In this document: piece by piece, positions 11,692-20,735 of the stretch | How positions within the stretch are numbered: position 1 is the first letter of the stretch | Layout of the letters: each line of letters opens with the position of its first letter | NCBI RefSeq assembly: GCF_036227325.1 | Contig: NZ_CP109467.1 | Coordinates: forward strand, 930,001 to 994,000 | DNA length: 64,000 nucleotides | Source of the DNA: Streptomyces sp. NBC_01465 | GTDB lineage: Bacteria > Actinomycetota > Actinomycetes > Streptomycetales > Streptomycetaceae | Direction of reading: 5' to 3' | Notes under the pieces: generated by a model | Database searches by the model: none | What the model was told of the DNA's origin: nothing | Seen by the model: only the letters and a program-made list of their open reading frames with translations | Translations under genes and position numbers: made by a program

Positions 11692-12230
11692 GCGGTACGG
11701 CCTTTCGTTGCCTGTGCCGTGCGGTGGGCGGCGACGGCCTGCTGGAGTCGGTTCTGGGCGGGGGCGCGCCAGATGTGGCAGATCGCGAGGGCGAGCGCGT
11801 CGGCGGCGTCGGCCGGTTTGGGCGGTGCGTCGAGGCGCAGGAGCCGGGTCACCATGGCGCCCACCTGGGCCTTGTCGGCGCGGCCGCTGCCGGAGACTGC
11901 GGCCTTGACCTCGCTGGGGGTGTGCAGGGCGACGGGGATGCCGCGGCGGGAGGCGCAGAGCATGGCGACGGCGCTCGCCTGGGCGGTTCCCATCACCGTA
12001 CTGACGTTGTGCTGGCTGAACACCCGCTCCACGGCGACGACTTCGGGCCGGTGCGTGTCCAGCCACTCCTCGATGCCGCGCTCGATGGCGACGAGGCGCG
12101 AGCCCAACTCGGCGTCCGCCGGGGTGCGTACGACACCGACGCCGAGCATGGTCAGGGGCCGGCCCGCGACACCTTCGACCACTCCGACACCGCACCGGGT
12201 CAACCCGGGGTCCACACCCAGCACCCGCAT
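11688..12230 (-). CDS. ruvC: Crossover junction endodeoxyribonuclease RuvC
   Basis: 180 residues, standard length. The four acidic catalytic residues are all present in the RNase H-like fold: Asp7 (GVDPG), Glu68 (AVERV), Asp141 and Asp144 ([11 protein letters not shown]). It resolves Holliday junctions by symmetrical Mg2+-dependent cleavage after RuvAB branch migration. The ATG at 12230 has GGGGCGGCGG upstream. It is first gene of the ruvCAB operon, and a degenerate LexA-like box lies 23-36 bases before the start. Confidence 0.96.
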   Translation of the reverse strand: MRVLGVDPGLTRCGVGVVEGVAGRPLTMLGVGVVRTPADAELGSRLVAIERGIEEWLDTHRPEVVAVERVFSQHNVSTVMGTAQASAVAMLCASRRGIPVALHTPSEVKAAVSGSGRADKAQVGAMVTRLLRLDAPPKPADAADALALAICHIWRAPAQNRLQQAVAAHRTAQATKGRTA

Positions 12231-12252
12231 CCGCCGCCCCTTGTCGCCTAGT

Positions 12253-12266
12253 CGATCGTCTGTTTG
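12253..12266 (-). promoter_or_regulatory. Putative LexA (SOS) box upstream of ruvC
   Basis: On the minus strand the sequence is CAAACAGACGATCG. It matches 12 of 14 positions of the actinobacterial LexA box CGAACRNRYGTTYG; the two mismatches are at symmetric positions. Its location just upstream of ruvC fits DNA-damage control of ruvCAB. It is degenerate, so this is an inference only. Confidence 0.35.
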
Positions 12267-12301
12267 TGCAGCGTATCGGGGACCTCTGACAAAAAGACAA
12301 A

Positions 12302-12339
12302 GCTGCGGGCCGACAGGGTGTGTCCCGTCGGCCCGCAGC
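12302..12339 (-). terminator. Hairpin between yebC and ruvC
   Basis: GCTGCGGGCCGAC (12302-12314) pairs perfectly with GTCGGCCCGCAGC (12327-12339) around a 12-base loop whose GGG and CCC can pair too. It lies 20 bases past the yebC stop (12359) and would end the leftward yebC transcript before ruvC. Confidence 0.7.
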
Positions 12340-12358
12340 GAGTGTGCGTGAGCGCCCG

Positions 12359-13111
12359 TCAGGCGTCGACCTTCTCCATGACCTCGTCGGAGACGTCGAA
12401 GTTGGCGAAGACGTTCTGCACGTCGTCGCTGTCCTCGAGCGCGTCGATCAGCTTGAAGATCTTGCGCGCGCCCTCTTCGTCCAGCTCGACCTGCATGGTC
12501 GGAACGAAGTTGGCGTCGGCCGAGTCGTAGTCGATGCCGGCGTCCTGGAGCGCGGTGCGCACCGCCACCATGTCCGTGGCCTCGCTGATGACCTCGAAGC
12601 TCTCGCCCAGGTCGTTGACTTCCTCGGCACCCGCGTCCAGGACCGCGCCGAGCACGTCGTCCTCGGTGAGCTCGCCCTTGGGGACGATGACGACGCCCTT
12701 GCGGTTGAAGAGGTAGGAGACGGAGCCGGGGTCCGCCATCGAGCCGCCGTTGCGGGTCATCGCGACCCGCACGTCCGAGGCGGCGCGGTTGCGGTTGTCG
12801 GTGAGGCACTCGATGAGCACCGCGACGCCGTTCGGTCCGTAGCCCTCGTACATGATCGTCTCGTAGTCGGCGCCGCCGGCCTCGAGGCCGCCGCCGCGCT
12901 TGACCGCGGAGTCGATGTTCTTGTTGGGTACCGAGCTCTTCTTCGCCTTCTGGATGGCGTCGACGAGGGTCGGGTTGCCATCGAGATCGACGCCGCCCGA
13001 GCGTGCCGCAACTTCGATGTTCTTGATCAGCTTCGCGAAGAGCTTGCCGCGCTTGGCGTCAACCACGGCCTTCTTGTGCTTCGTCGTAGCCCATTTAGAG
13101 TGGCCGGACAT
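12359..13111 (-). CDS. YebC/PmpR family protein (TACO1-like)
   Basis: 250 residues, full length for the family. It begins [23 protein letters not shown], the diagnostic YebC N-terminus, with [14 protein letters not shown] core ([19 protein letters not shown]) and an acidic C-terminal domain. Family members were first called DNA-binding regulators; more recent work on YebC/TACO1 relatives supports a ribosome-associated role at proline-rich stretches. Which applies here cannot be told from sequence. It lies between pdxT and ruvC, a placement conserved in many actinobacteria. Confidence 0.93.
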   Translation of the reverse strand: MSGHSKWATTKHKKAVVDAKRGKLFAKLIKNIEVAARSGGVDLDGNPTLVDAIQKAKKSSVPNKNIDSAVKRGGGLEAGGADYETIMYEGYGPNGVAVLIECLTDNRNRAASDVRVAMTRNGGSMADPGSVSYLFNRKGVVIVPKGELTEDDVLGAVLDAGAEEVNDLGESFEVISEATDMVAVRTALQDAGIDYDSADANFVPTMQVELDEEGARKIFKLIDALEDSDDVQNVFANFDVSDEVMEKVDA

Positions 13112-13173
13112 CTGCCTGTCTCCTTCGCGTAACCATCTTCTGTACGAACGCCAGAGATCCTACCGGGACTCCG

Positions 13174-13767
13174 TCACAGGGCGGCGCGCACCATGTCCGC
13201 GAAATACTCGTGCAGCCGGTGGTCGCCGGTCAGTTCCGGGTGGAACGACGTCGCGAGGGCGTTCTTCTGCCGTACTGCCACGATATGGCCGCCGTGCTCG
13301 GCGAGCACCGATACTTCCGCGCCGACCGACTCGACCCACGGGGCGCGGATGAAGACGCCCTCCACGGGGCCGCCCTCGATCGCCTCGATGGCCACGGCCG
13401 CCTCGAACGACTCGTTCTGCCTGCCGAAGGCGTTGCGGCGGACGATCATGTCGATGCCGCCGATCGTCTCCTGGCCCGAACGCGGGTCGAGGATCTTGTC
13501 GGCGAGCATGATCAGGCCGGCGCAGGTGCCGTAGACCGGCATTCCGGCACGGACCCGCTCGCGGAGCGGCTCCAGCATGCCGAAGAGAACGGCCAGTTTG
13601 GACATCGTGGTGGACTCGCCGCCGGGGAGGACCAGTCCGTCGACCTCGGCGAGCTCCTCGGGGCGCCGGACCGGCCTGGCCACGGCGTCCGCCGCGGCCA
13701 GAGCCGTCAGGTGCTCCCGTACGTCGCCCTGGAGAGCCAGGACGCCGATGACGGGGGTGGTGCTCAT
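13174..13767 (-). CDS. pdxT: Pyridoxal 5'-phosphate synthase glutaminase subunit
   Basis: 197 residues of the class I glutamine amidotransferase fold. The nucleophile is Cys82 in YGTCAGLI, with the partner pair His176/Glu178 in SFHPE and the substrate loop LPGGEST (47-53). It releases ammonia from glutamine and channels it to PdxS for ribose-5-phosphate-dependent PLP synthesis. It starts seven bases after the pdxS stop on the same strand, so it is in the same transcript. Confidence 0.96.
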   Translation of the reverse strand: MSTTPVIGVLALQGDVREHLTALAAADAVARPVRRPEELAEVDGLVLPGGESTTMSKLAVLFGMLEPLRERVRAGMPVYGTCAGLIMLADKILDPRSGQETIGGIDMIVRRNAFGRQNESFEAAVAIEAIEGGPVEGVFIRAPWVESVGAEVSVLAEHGGHIVAVRQKNALATSFHPELTGDHRLHEYFADMVRAAL

Positions 13768-13773
13768 CGCTGC

Positions 13774-14685
13774 TTACCAGCCCCGGTTCGCGTAGCGCTC
13801 GGCCTCGGGGAGGGTGTCGCAGTTGATGCCGACCATGGCCTCGCCCAGGTTGCGCGACGCGTCCGCGATGATCTTGGGGTCGTCGTAGAAGGTGGTGGCC
13901 TTCACGATGGCGGCGGCGCGCTTGGCCGGGTCGCCCGACTTGAAGATGCCGGAGCCGACGAAGACGCCCTCGGCACCGAGCTGGCGCATCAGCGCGGCGT
14001 CGGCGGGGGTGGCGACGCCGCCCGCGGAGAAGAGGACGACCGGGAGCTTTCCGAGCTCGGCGACCTCCTTGACCAGCTCGTAGGGGGCGCGCAGGTCCTT
14101 GGCGGCCGCGTACAGCTCGTTGTTGTCGTAGCCGCGCAGGCGGGCGATCTCGTTCTTGATCTGGCGCAGGTGACGGACGGCCTCGACGACGTTGCCGGTG
14201 CCGGCCTCGCCCTTCGAGCGGATCATGGCCGCGCCCTCGGCGATACGGCGCAGGGCCTCGCCCAGGTTGGTGGCACCACAGACGAAGGGGGTCGTGAAGG
14301 CGAACTTGTCGCTGTGGTTGACCTCGTCGGCCGGGGTGAGGACCTCGGACTCGTCGATGTAGTCGACGCCGAGCGACTGCAGGACCTGGGCCTCGACGAA
14401 GTGGCCGATACGGGACTTGGCCATGACGGGGATGGAGACGGCCTCGATGATCTCTTCGATCATGTTCGGGTCGGACATCCGGGCCACTCCGCCGTCCTTG
14501 CGGATGTCGGCGGGAACCCGCTCCAGGGCCATGACGGCGACGGCGCCCGCGTCCTCGGCGATCTTCGCCTGCTCGGCGTTGACCACGTCCATGATCACGC
14601 CGCCCTTGAGCTGCTCGGCCATGCCGCGCTTGACGCGTGCGGTGCCGGTCGCGGGGGTCTGGGGGGTGGTGGGAAGCGTGCTCAC
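13774..14685 (-). CDS. pdxS: Pyridoxal 5'-phosphate synthase subunit PdxS
   Basis: 303 residues from GTG 14685 with GAGG upstream. It is a TIM barrel with [18 protein letters not shown] at the N-terminus; Asp33 and the Schiff-base lysines Lys90 (VMAKSRIGH) and about Lys158 ([11 protein letters not shown]) are in place. With PdxT it makes PLP from ribose 5-phosphate, glyceraldehyde 3-phosphate and ammonia. An upstream in-frame ATG at 14763 would add a non-conserved extension and is rejected. It ends with TAA and precedes pdxT. Confidence 0.97.
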   Translation of the reverse strand: MSTLPTTPQTPATGTARVKRGMAEQLKGGVIMDVVNAEQAKIAEDAGAVAVMALERVPADIRKDGGVARMSDPNMIEEIIEAVSIPVMAKSRIGHFVEAQVLQSLGVDYIDESEVLTPADEVNHSDKFAFTTPFVCGATNLGEALRRIAEGAAMIRSKGEAGTGNVVEAVRHLRQIKNEIARLRGYDNNELYAAAKDLRAPYELVKEVAELGKLPVVLFSAGGVATPADAALMRQLGAEGVFVGSGIFKSGDPAKRAAAIVKATTFYDDPKIIADASRNLGEAMVGINCDTLPEAERYANRGW

Positions 14686-14803
14686 GGAATTGACCTCACT
14701 CGGTGAAGAGGGTTCTTGCTTCCCCGAGCAAACGCCCTGCGACCAGTCCACAGCAAGGGCCAATGGACAGCCGGTGGATCGTTTTGGCCCCCGCGGTGAG
14801 CGG

Positions 14804-15358
14804 TTACGTTCCCGGGCGGTCGGCCAGCGCCACCGGCGGCTCGTCGTCCATCTCGAAGGCCAGGGGGAACGGCGCGTGCCCGGCCAGCCGGAACCAGCGG
14901 ACCTTGCGGTGGCCGCGCAGGGCGCGCGCGGCCCGTACCGCGTCGTTGTGGAAGCGGCGGGCCATCGGCACCCGGCGTACGGCGGCGGCCAGTTCGTCGG
15001 CGGCCTCCTCGCCGCCCGGCGCCTCGCGTACGACGTCGACCTGCGCCTGCTCGCCGAAGACGGCCCGCAGCGCCTGGCTGAGCTCGCTCTCGGTGACCTC
15101 CCGGTGATCCTCCTCGGCCTGCCGGGCGGCGTGCGCGGCCTGGTAGAGCACGATCGAGGCGGCCGGGTCGAGGACGCCGGAGGTGGCCAGCTCCTGGGTG
15201 ACCGAGGCGCGGCGCAGGAGTTGGGCGTCGAGGGCGGCGCGGGCGGCGTCGATCCGGGTGTGCAGCCGGTCGAGGCGCCCCGCGGTCCAGCTCAGGTACA
15301 GGCCGATCGCGACGAGGGCGACGACGATCCAGATGAGGGTTACGGTCACGGGCGGCAA
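14804..15358 (-). CDS. LemA-like membrane-anchored protein of unknown function
   Basis: 184 residues. One N-terminal membrane helix ([19 protein letters not shown]) is followed by [26 protein letters not shown], which resembles the LemA helical core, and the later [16 protein letters not shown] matches the LemA ARRxYNDAV region. LemA proteins have an outward N-terminus and a helical cytoplasmic domain, with unclear function. The annotated start is a TTG at 15358; a GTG three codons later (15349) is equally possible, and neither has a clear ribosome site. It lies between pdxS and pimA, where mycobacteria carry a NUDIX gene. Confidence 0.7.
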   Translation of the reverse strand: MPPVTVTLIWIVVALVAIGLYLSWTAGRLDRLHTRIDAARAALDAQLLRRASVTQELATSGVLDPAASIVLYQAAHAARQAEEDHREVTESELSQALRAVFGEQAQVDVVREAPGGEEAADELAAAVRRVPMARRFHNDAVRAARALRGHRKVRWFRLAGHAPFPLAFEMDDEPPVALADRPGT

Positions 15359-15382
15359 GGCTACCCGTGACCGCGGGGTGAC

Positions 15383-16543
15383 TCAGTCCCTGGCGAGGCC
15401 GAACCGGGCCCGGAGGCTGATGCGCTCGTCGGTGGCCACCGAAGCGGCGCCGTCCGTCACCGTCTCGTAGACCGCGAGGATGTCCGCTCCGACCGTCGAC
15501 CAGTCGAAGCGCCGTACGTGCGCGCTGCCGCGCTCGCTCAGCTCCCTGCGCCGCTCCTCGTCGCCGAGCAGCGCGACCGCGGCGGTCGCCAGCGCGTCCG
15601 CGTCCTCGTTCGCGAAGAGCTCGCCCGCGGCCCCCTGGTCCAGGACCTGGGCGAAGGCGTCCAGGTCGCTGGCGAGCACGGGGGCGCCCGCGGACATCGC
15701 CTCGACCAGGATGATCCCGAAGCTCTCGCCGCCGGTGTTGGGGGCGACGTACACATCGACACTGCGCAGCAGCCGCGCCTTGTCCTCGTCGCTCACCATG
15801 CCGAGGAACTCGACGCGTTCGCGCATCTCCTTCGGCAGCGAGGCGACCGCCTCCTCCTCGTCGCCGCGGCCCGCGACGAGCAGCCGGGTGTCCGGGCACT
15901 CGGCGAGGATCTTCGGGAGGGCGCGCATCAGGACGGGAAGTCCCTTGCGGGGCTCGTCGATCCGGCCGATGAAACCGATCGTGCCGCCCTGCCACTCTGC
16001 CTTCGGCTCGGCCTTGTCGAAGAAGCCGACGTCGACGCCGTTGGGGATGACGACCGCGTCGCCGCCCAGGTGCTCGACGAGCGTGCGCCGCGCGTACTCG
16101 CTGACCGCGATGCGCGCGCTGATCTTCTCCAGTGCGGGCTGCAGGATCGGGTACGCGGCGATCATCGCGCGGGAGCGCGGGTTGGACGTGTGGAAGGTGG
16201 CGACGATCGGCCCCTGCGCGGCCCAGCACGTCAGCAGTCCCAGCGAGGGCGAGGCCGGCTCGTGGATGTGGATCACGTCGAAGGTGCCGTCGTGCAGCCA
16301 GCGACGCACCCTCGCGGCCGACAGGAAGCCGAAGTTGAGGCGGGCGACCGAGCCGTTGTACGGCACCGGGACGGCCCGGCCGGCCGAGACGACGTACGGC
16401 GGAAGCGGCGTCTCGTCGTCCGCGGGGGCCAGCACAGAGACCTGGTGGCCGAGCCGGATCAGATGCTCGGCGAGGTCGCGGATGTGGAACTGGACTCCCC
16501 CGGGGACGTCCCAGGAGTACGGGCAGACGATGCCGATCTTCAC
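15383..16543 (-). CDS. pimA: GT4 glycosyltransferase, phosphatidylinositol mannosyltransferase PimA-type
   Basis: 386 residues from GTG 16543 with AGGAG upstream. N-terminal KIGIVCPYSWDVPGGVQFHI is the PimA/GT-B start. The C-terminal nucleotide-sugar domain has FIGRIDEPRKGLPVL and the E-x7-E motif GESFGIILVEAMSAGAPV. It would transfer mannose from GDP-mannose to phosphatidylinositol on the inner membrane face, the first step of PIM synthesis. Its start overlaps the acyltransferase stop as GTGA. The order pgsA-acyltransferase-pimA is as in mycobacteria, which supports the assignment. Confidence 0.88.
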   Translation of the reverse strand: MKIGIVCPYSWDVPGGVQFHIRDLAEHLIRLGHQVSVLAPADDETPLPPYVVSAGRAVPVPYNGSVARLNFGFLSAARVRRWLHDGTFDVIHIHEPASPSLGLLTCWAAQGPIVATFHTSNPRSRAMIAAYPILQPALEKISARIAVSEYARRTLVEHLGGDAVVIPNGVDVGFFDKAEPKAEWQGGTIGFIGRIDEPRKGLPVLMRALPKILAECPDTRLLVAGRGDEEEAVASLPKEMRERVEFLGMVSDEDKARLLRSVDVYVAPNTGGESFGIILVEAMSAGAPVLASDLDAFAQVLDQGAAGELFANEDADALATAAVALLGDEERRRELSERGSAHVRRFDWSTVGADILAVYETVTDGAASVATDERISLRARFGLARD

Positions 16544-17442
16544 TCTGACTCCTGGCGGGGCTCTAGATCGGCGAGCCACAGACGCTGCAGCATGTGCCAG
16601 TCCTCCGGGTGCTCGGCGATTCCGGTGGCGAAGGCATCGGCCAGCGCCTGCGTCATCGAAGACGTCTTCTCGGCCCGCGTACCTGTCTCCGGCACCTCGA
16701 TGGGCGGATGGATCCGGCCCTGCATTATGGCGGAGTCGTCGTACCAGAGCGTTACGGGAAGAAGCAGCGCCCCCGTCTGCTGCGCCAGCATCGCGGGCCC
16801 CGCGGGCATCCGCGCCGCGTCGCCGAAGAACTTCACCTCGACACCGGAGGCGGACAGATCACGGTCGGCCACCAGGCAGACCAGACCGCCCGCACGCAGC
16901 CGCCGCGCCAGGGTCCCGAACGCCGAGCCGCCGGTGTGCGGCAGGACCTCCATGCCCAGGCCCTCGCGGTACGCGACGAAGCGGTCGTACAGCGTCTCGG
17001 GCTTGAGGCGCTCGGCGACCGTGGTGAAGGGGACCTCCAGCTTGGTGGTGACCCAGGCGCCCGCGAGGTCGTAATTGCCCATGTGGGGCAGGGCGAGGAC
17101 CACACCGCGACCGGCGGCGAGGCCGTCGGTCAGATGGTGGACTCCCTTGACGGCGAACCCGTTCTTCACGCGCTCGGCGCTCCACGCGGGCAGCCGGAAG
17201 GACTCCATCCAGTACCGCATGTACGAGCGCATGCCGGCCTTCGACAGCTCGGCCAGCCGGGCCTCAGTGGCGTCGGGCACCACGCGCGCCAGGTTCGCCT
17301 CCAGCCGCAGCACGCTCTTGCCGCGCCGCTTCCAGACCGTGTCGGCGATGCGCCGGCCGAGTCCGGTGGCGACCGGTTCGGGCAGCTTCTTGACGGCCGC
17401 CCAGCCCAGTCCGTACAGCGCGTCGGTCAGCTTCTCCTTCAC
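16540..17442 (-). CDS. Phosphatidylinositol mannoside acyltransferase (LPLAT/HtrB-like)
   Basis: 300 residues from GTG 17442, with GGAGAG/GAGGCGG upstream. The acyltransferase motif HX4D is His120-MGNY-Asp125 in ALPHMGNYD; downstream blocks VPFTTVAERLKPE and GRIHPPIEVP are typical of the lysophospholipid acyltransferase family. By context between pgsA and pimA it is the counterpart of mycobacterial PatA, which acylates the mannose of PIM. It has coupled overlaps at both ends (with pgsA upstream and pimA downstream). Confidence 0.85.
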   Translation of the reverse strand: MKEKLTDALYGLGWAAVKKLPEPVATGLGRRIADTVWKRRGKSVLRLEANLARVVPDATEARLAELSKAGMRSYMRYWMESFRLPAWSAERVKNGFAVKGVHHLTDGLAAGRGVVLALPHMGNYDLAGAWVTTKLEVPFTTVAERLKPETLYDRFVAYREGLGMEVLPHTGGSAFGTLARRLRAGGLVCLVADRDLSASGVEVKFFGDAARMPAGPAMLAQQTGALLLPVTLWYDDSAIMQGRIHPPIEVPETGTRAEKTSSMTQALADAFATGIAEHPEDWHMLQRLWLADLEPRQESE

Positions 17443-18110
17443 GCCGCCTCGCTCTCCTGCGCCGAAGCGGCTGCTGCTGCGGCGTCGGCCTCGGCGGACT
17501 CCCGGCGTACGGTCACCACCCGCTGCGCCAGGGTGATCGCGCTGCCGACGGCAACGATCCACAGGGCGATCGGCAGCAGGATCTGGATGCCGGGGACGCC
17601 GAAGGCGTGCAGCCCGGCGAGACCGGCGGCGACCAGGGTGATGACGAGCCGCTCGGCCCGCTCGACCAGTCCGTTGACGGCGACGGGAAGCCCGATCGCC
17701 TCACCGCGCGCCTTCGTGTACGAGACGACCTGGCCGCTCGCGAGGCAGAAGATCGCGACCGCGCACAGCATGTTGTTGTCGCCGCTGCCCGCGTACCAGA
17801 GCGCGAATCCGCCGAAGATCGCCCCGTCGGCGACCCGGTCGAGGGTCGAGTCGAGGAACGCGCCCCAGCGGCTGGAGATCCCGGCCTGGCGCGCCATGTT
17901 GCCGTCGACGAGGTCGGAGAAGACGAAGAGGGTGATGACGATCGTGCCCCAGAAGAACTCTCCGCGGGGGAAGAAGACCAGTGCACCTGCCATCACTCCG
18001 GCCGTGCCGATGAGTGTGACCGCGTCGGGGCTGACCCCACGGCGGAGCAGAAATGCGGCGAACGGCGTGAGGACACGCGTGAAGAATGCACGCGCGTACT
18101 TGTTCAGCAT
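17439..18110 (-). CDS. pgsA: CDP-alcohol phosphatidyltransferase, phosphatidylinositol phosphate synthase type
   Basis: 223 residues with several membrane helices. The CDP-alcohol phosphotransferase motif DGxxAR(x)8Gx3Dx3D is complete: Asp69-Gly70, Ala73-Arg74, Gly83, Asp87, Asp91, with an extra Asp66. In actinobacteria the copy next to the acyltransferase and pimA makes phosphatidylinositol phosphate from CDP-diacylglycerol and inositol phosphate. The ATG at 18110 has GGGAAGG upstream. The long in-frame extension to 18806 runs over the EF-G-like gene and is not real. The C-terminus is Ala/Glu rich. Confidence 0.88.
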   Translation of the reverse strand: MLNKYARAFFTRVLTPFAAFLLRRGVSPDAVTLIGTAGVMAGALVFFPRGEFFWGTIVITLFVFSDLVDGNMARQAGISSRWGAFLDSTLDRVADGAIFGGFALWYAGSGDNNMLCAVAIFCLASGQVVSYTKARGEAIGLPVAVNGLVERAERLVITLVAAGLAGLHAFGVPGIQILLPIALWIVAVGSAITLAQRVVTVRRESAEADAAAAAASAQESEAA

Positions 18111-18347
18111 GGCCTTCCCGAGGGGTCGGATGGCCGCGCGGCCCTTCTGGCCACCGGCTGGCCCATCGTAGCCAGGCCCGCCCCCGTCCACCGCCGGGCA
18201 CCCCGGCTCGGTACGACGTATGGACGCAGCGTGACCGGAGTGGAAAGCTCGAAACACCGCGGGCGTCACCGGTGCCGCCACGCACTGCGGCCCCCTTGTG
18301 TCCGCGCCCTCTCTCCTCACCGTGCAACAACCCGGGAGGCAAGAATC

Positions 18348-20558
18348 ATGGGCGACAAGGCAAACGCACACCCCGGAGCCGCCGGCAGGGCAGCGACGGC
18401 CGACCGGCCCGCTTCCGTACGGAATGTGGTGCTGGTCGGCCACAGCGGTTCGGGCAAGACCACACTGGTCGAGGCCCTCGCGCTGACCGCGGGTGCGGTC
18501 AACCGGGCGGGCCGGGTCGAGGACGGGCAGACCGTCTCCGACTACGACGAGATCGAGCACCGTCAGCAGCGCTCGGTCCAGCTCTCCCTCGTCCCCGTCG
18601 AATGGGGCGGGATCAAGATCAATCTCCTGGACACACCCGGCTACGCCGACTTCGTCGGTGAGCTGAGGGCCGGTCTGCGGGCGGCGGACGCGGCCCTCTT
18701 CGTCGTATCGGCCGCCCAGGACGCGGGCAGCGTGGCCGCGACGACCCGCATGGTGTGGGACGAGTGCGCGGCCGTCGGGATGCCGCGCGCGATCGTGGTC
18801 ACCCACCTCGACACGGCGCGCACCGGCTACGACGAGATGACCCGGGTCTGCGGCCGGATCTTCGGCGGCGACGACCCCGATGCCGTACTCCCGCTCTACT
18901 TACCGCTGTACGGACCGCAGGCCCCCGACGGGCACGCCCCCGTGACGGGGCTCATCGGGCTGCTGACCCAGCGGCTCTTCGACTACGCGTCGGGGGTACG
19001 CAAGGACGGTGCGCCCGGGGACGAGCACCTGCCGCTGATCGAGGAGGCCCGCAACCGGCTCATCGAGGGCATCATCGCCGAGAGCGAGGACGAGTCCCTC
19101 ATGGACCGCTATCTCGACGGCGACGAGATCGACGTGAAGACCCTGGTGGAGGACCTGGAGCGGGCCGTCGCACGCGGCACCTTCCACCCCGTCCTCGCGG
19201 CGGCCCCGGCCGCCGAGGGCGCCACACAGGGGCTGGGCACGGTCGAGCTCCTCGAACTGATCACCGGCGGCTTCCCGACTCCCCCCGAGCGCGAGACCCC
19301 CCGGGTCACCACCCCCCAGGGCGGCTCCCGCCCCGCGGTGGTCTGCGATCCGCGCGGGCCGCTGGTCGCCGAGGTCATCAAGACCGCATCGGATCCCTAC
19401 GTGGGACGGGTCTCGCTGGTACGGGTCTTCTCCGGCACCCTGCGCCCCGACGAGACCGTCCACGTCTCCGGACACGGGCTGCAGGACCGGGGCCAGGACA
19501 ACCACCACGACATCGACGAGCGCATCGGCGCCCTCTCCTCCCCCTTCGGCAAACAGCAGCGCACGATGACGCAGGTCATCGCGGGAGACATCGCCTGCGT
19601 CGCCAAACTGACCCGCGCCGAGACCGGCGACACCCTCTCCGGCCGGGACGATCCCCTCCTCATGGAGCCCTGGGTCATGCCGGACCCGCTCCTCCCGCTC
19701 GCCATCGAGGCGCACAGCAAGGCGGACGAGGACAAGCTCTCGCAGGGTCTTTCTCGGCTGGTCGCCGAGGACCCGACGATGCGACTCGAACAGAATCCGG
19801 ACACCCGGCAGCTGGTCCTCTGGTGCCTCGGCGAGGCACACAAGGACGTGGCGCTGGAGCGGCTGCGCAGCCGCTACGGGGTGCAGGTCGACGCCGTGCC
19901 GTACAAGGTGTCGCTGCGGGAGACCTTCGGGGCGAAGTCCGCGGGGCGCGGCCGTCACGTCAAACAGTCGGGCGGCCACGGCCAGTTCGCGATCTGCGAG
20001 ATCGAGGTGTCTCCCCTGCCCCCGGGCACCGGGATCGAGTTCGTCGACAAGGTGGTGGGCGGCTCGGTGCCCCGGCAGTTCATCCCGTCGGTCGAGAAGG
20101 GGGTACGCGCCCAGGCGGCGCGCGGCGTGGCGGCGGGCCATCCGCTCGTGGACGTACGGATCACCCTCCTCGACGGGAAGGCGCACTCGGTGGACTCCTC
20201 CGACGCGGCCTTCCAGACGGCGGGGGCGCTCGCCTTGCGTGAGGCGGCGCTCGACGCGCGGATCGATCTCCTGGAGCCGGTGGCCGAGCTGCAGGTGCTC
20301 GTCTCCGACGACTACGTGGGCCCGGTGATGAGCGATCTCTCCGGGCGGCGGGGGCGGGTGGTCGGCACCGAACAGGCCGGGCCGGGACGGACGCTGGTGC
20401 GGGCGGAGGTCCCGGAGATCGAGATCGGGCGGTACGCGGTCGATCTGAGGTCGATCTCGCACGGCACGGGCCGCTTCAGCCGTACGTACGCCCGACATGA
20501 GCCGATGCCTCCCCAGCTGGCCGACAAAATCCGCGAACAGGCGGAAACCGGCACGTAG
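18348..20558 (+). CDS. EF-G-like GTPase (EF-G2 family)
   Basis: 736 residues from ATG 18348 with GGGAGG upstream. G1 is GHSGSGKT (31-38) and G3 is DTPGY (95-99). The G4 position reads THLD (152-155) instead of NKxD. EF-G domains II to V follow, including RETFGAKSAGRGRHVKQSGGHGQF (domain IV) and GPVMSDLSGRRGRV (domain V). This paralogue of EF-G is common in actinobacteria; its role in translation is unclear. Codon 185 (18900-18902) is TTA, a very rare codon in Streptomyces that needs the bldA tRNA. The gene is divergent from pgsA and followed by an unknown membrane protein. Confidence 0.85.
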   Translation: MGDKANAHPGAAGRAATADRPASVRNVVLVGHSGSGKTTLVEALALTAGAVNRAGRVEDGQTVSDYDEIEHRQQRSVQLSLVPVEWGGIKINLLDTPGYADFVGELRAGLRAADAALFVVSAAQDAGSVAATTRMVWDECAAVGMPRAIVVTHLDTARTGYDEMTRVCGRIFGGDDPDAVLPLYLPLYGPQAPDGHAPVTGLIGLLTQRLFDYASGVRKDGAPGDEHLPLIEEARNRLIEGIIAESEDESLMDRYLDGDEIDVKTLVEDLERAVARGTFHPVLAAAPAAEGATQGLGTVELLELITGGFPTPPERETPRVTTPQGGSRPAVVCDPRGPLVAEVIKTASDPYVGRVSLVRVFSGTLRPDETVHVSGHGLQDRGQDNHHDIDERIGALSSPFGKQQRTMTQVIAGDIACVAKLTRAETGDTLSGRDDPLLMEPWVMPDPLLPLAIEAHSKADEDKLSQGLSRLVAEDPTMRLEQNPDTRQLVLWCLGEAHKDVALERLRSRYGVQVDAVPYKVSLRETFGAKSAGRGRHVKQSGGHGQFAICEIEVSPLPPGTGIEFVDKVVGGSVPRQFIPSVEKGVRAQAARGVAAGHPLVDVRITLLDGKAHSVDSSDAAFQTAGALALREAALDARIDLLEPVAELQVLVSDDYVGPVMSDLSGRRGRVVGTEQAGPGRTLVRAEVPEIEIGRYAVDLRSISHGTGRFSRTYARHEPMPPQLADKIREQAETGT

Positions 20559-20735
20559 TTGAGTGTGAGTCCAGGATGCCGTCCGCCCAATTCGCTTGCG
20601 GCGGGCGGCATTCCGCTGTCCCCTGACGGAGAGAGGATCGCGCCGTTACGCTGTGGTCCCAGCTCAGAAGGTGTGCAGGGTGCGGGAGTTGGGAACAGGC
20701 CGCAGCAGCGGTTGTACGCGGCGATGGGGGAAGCG

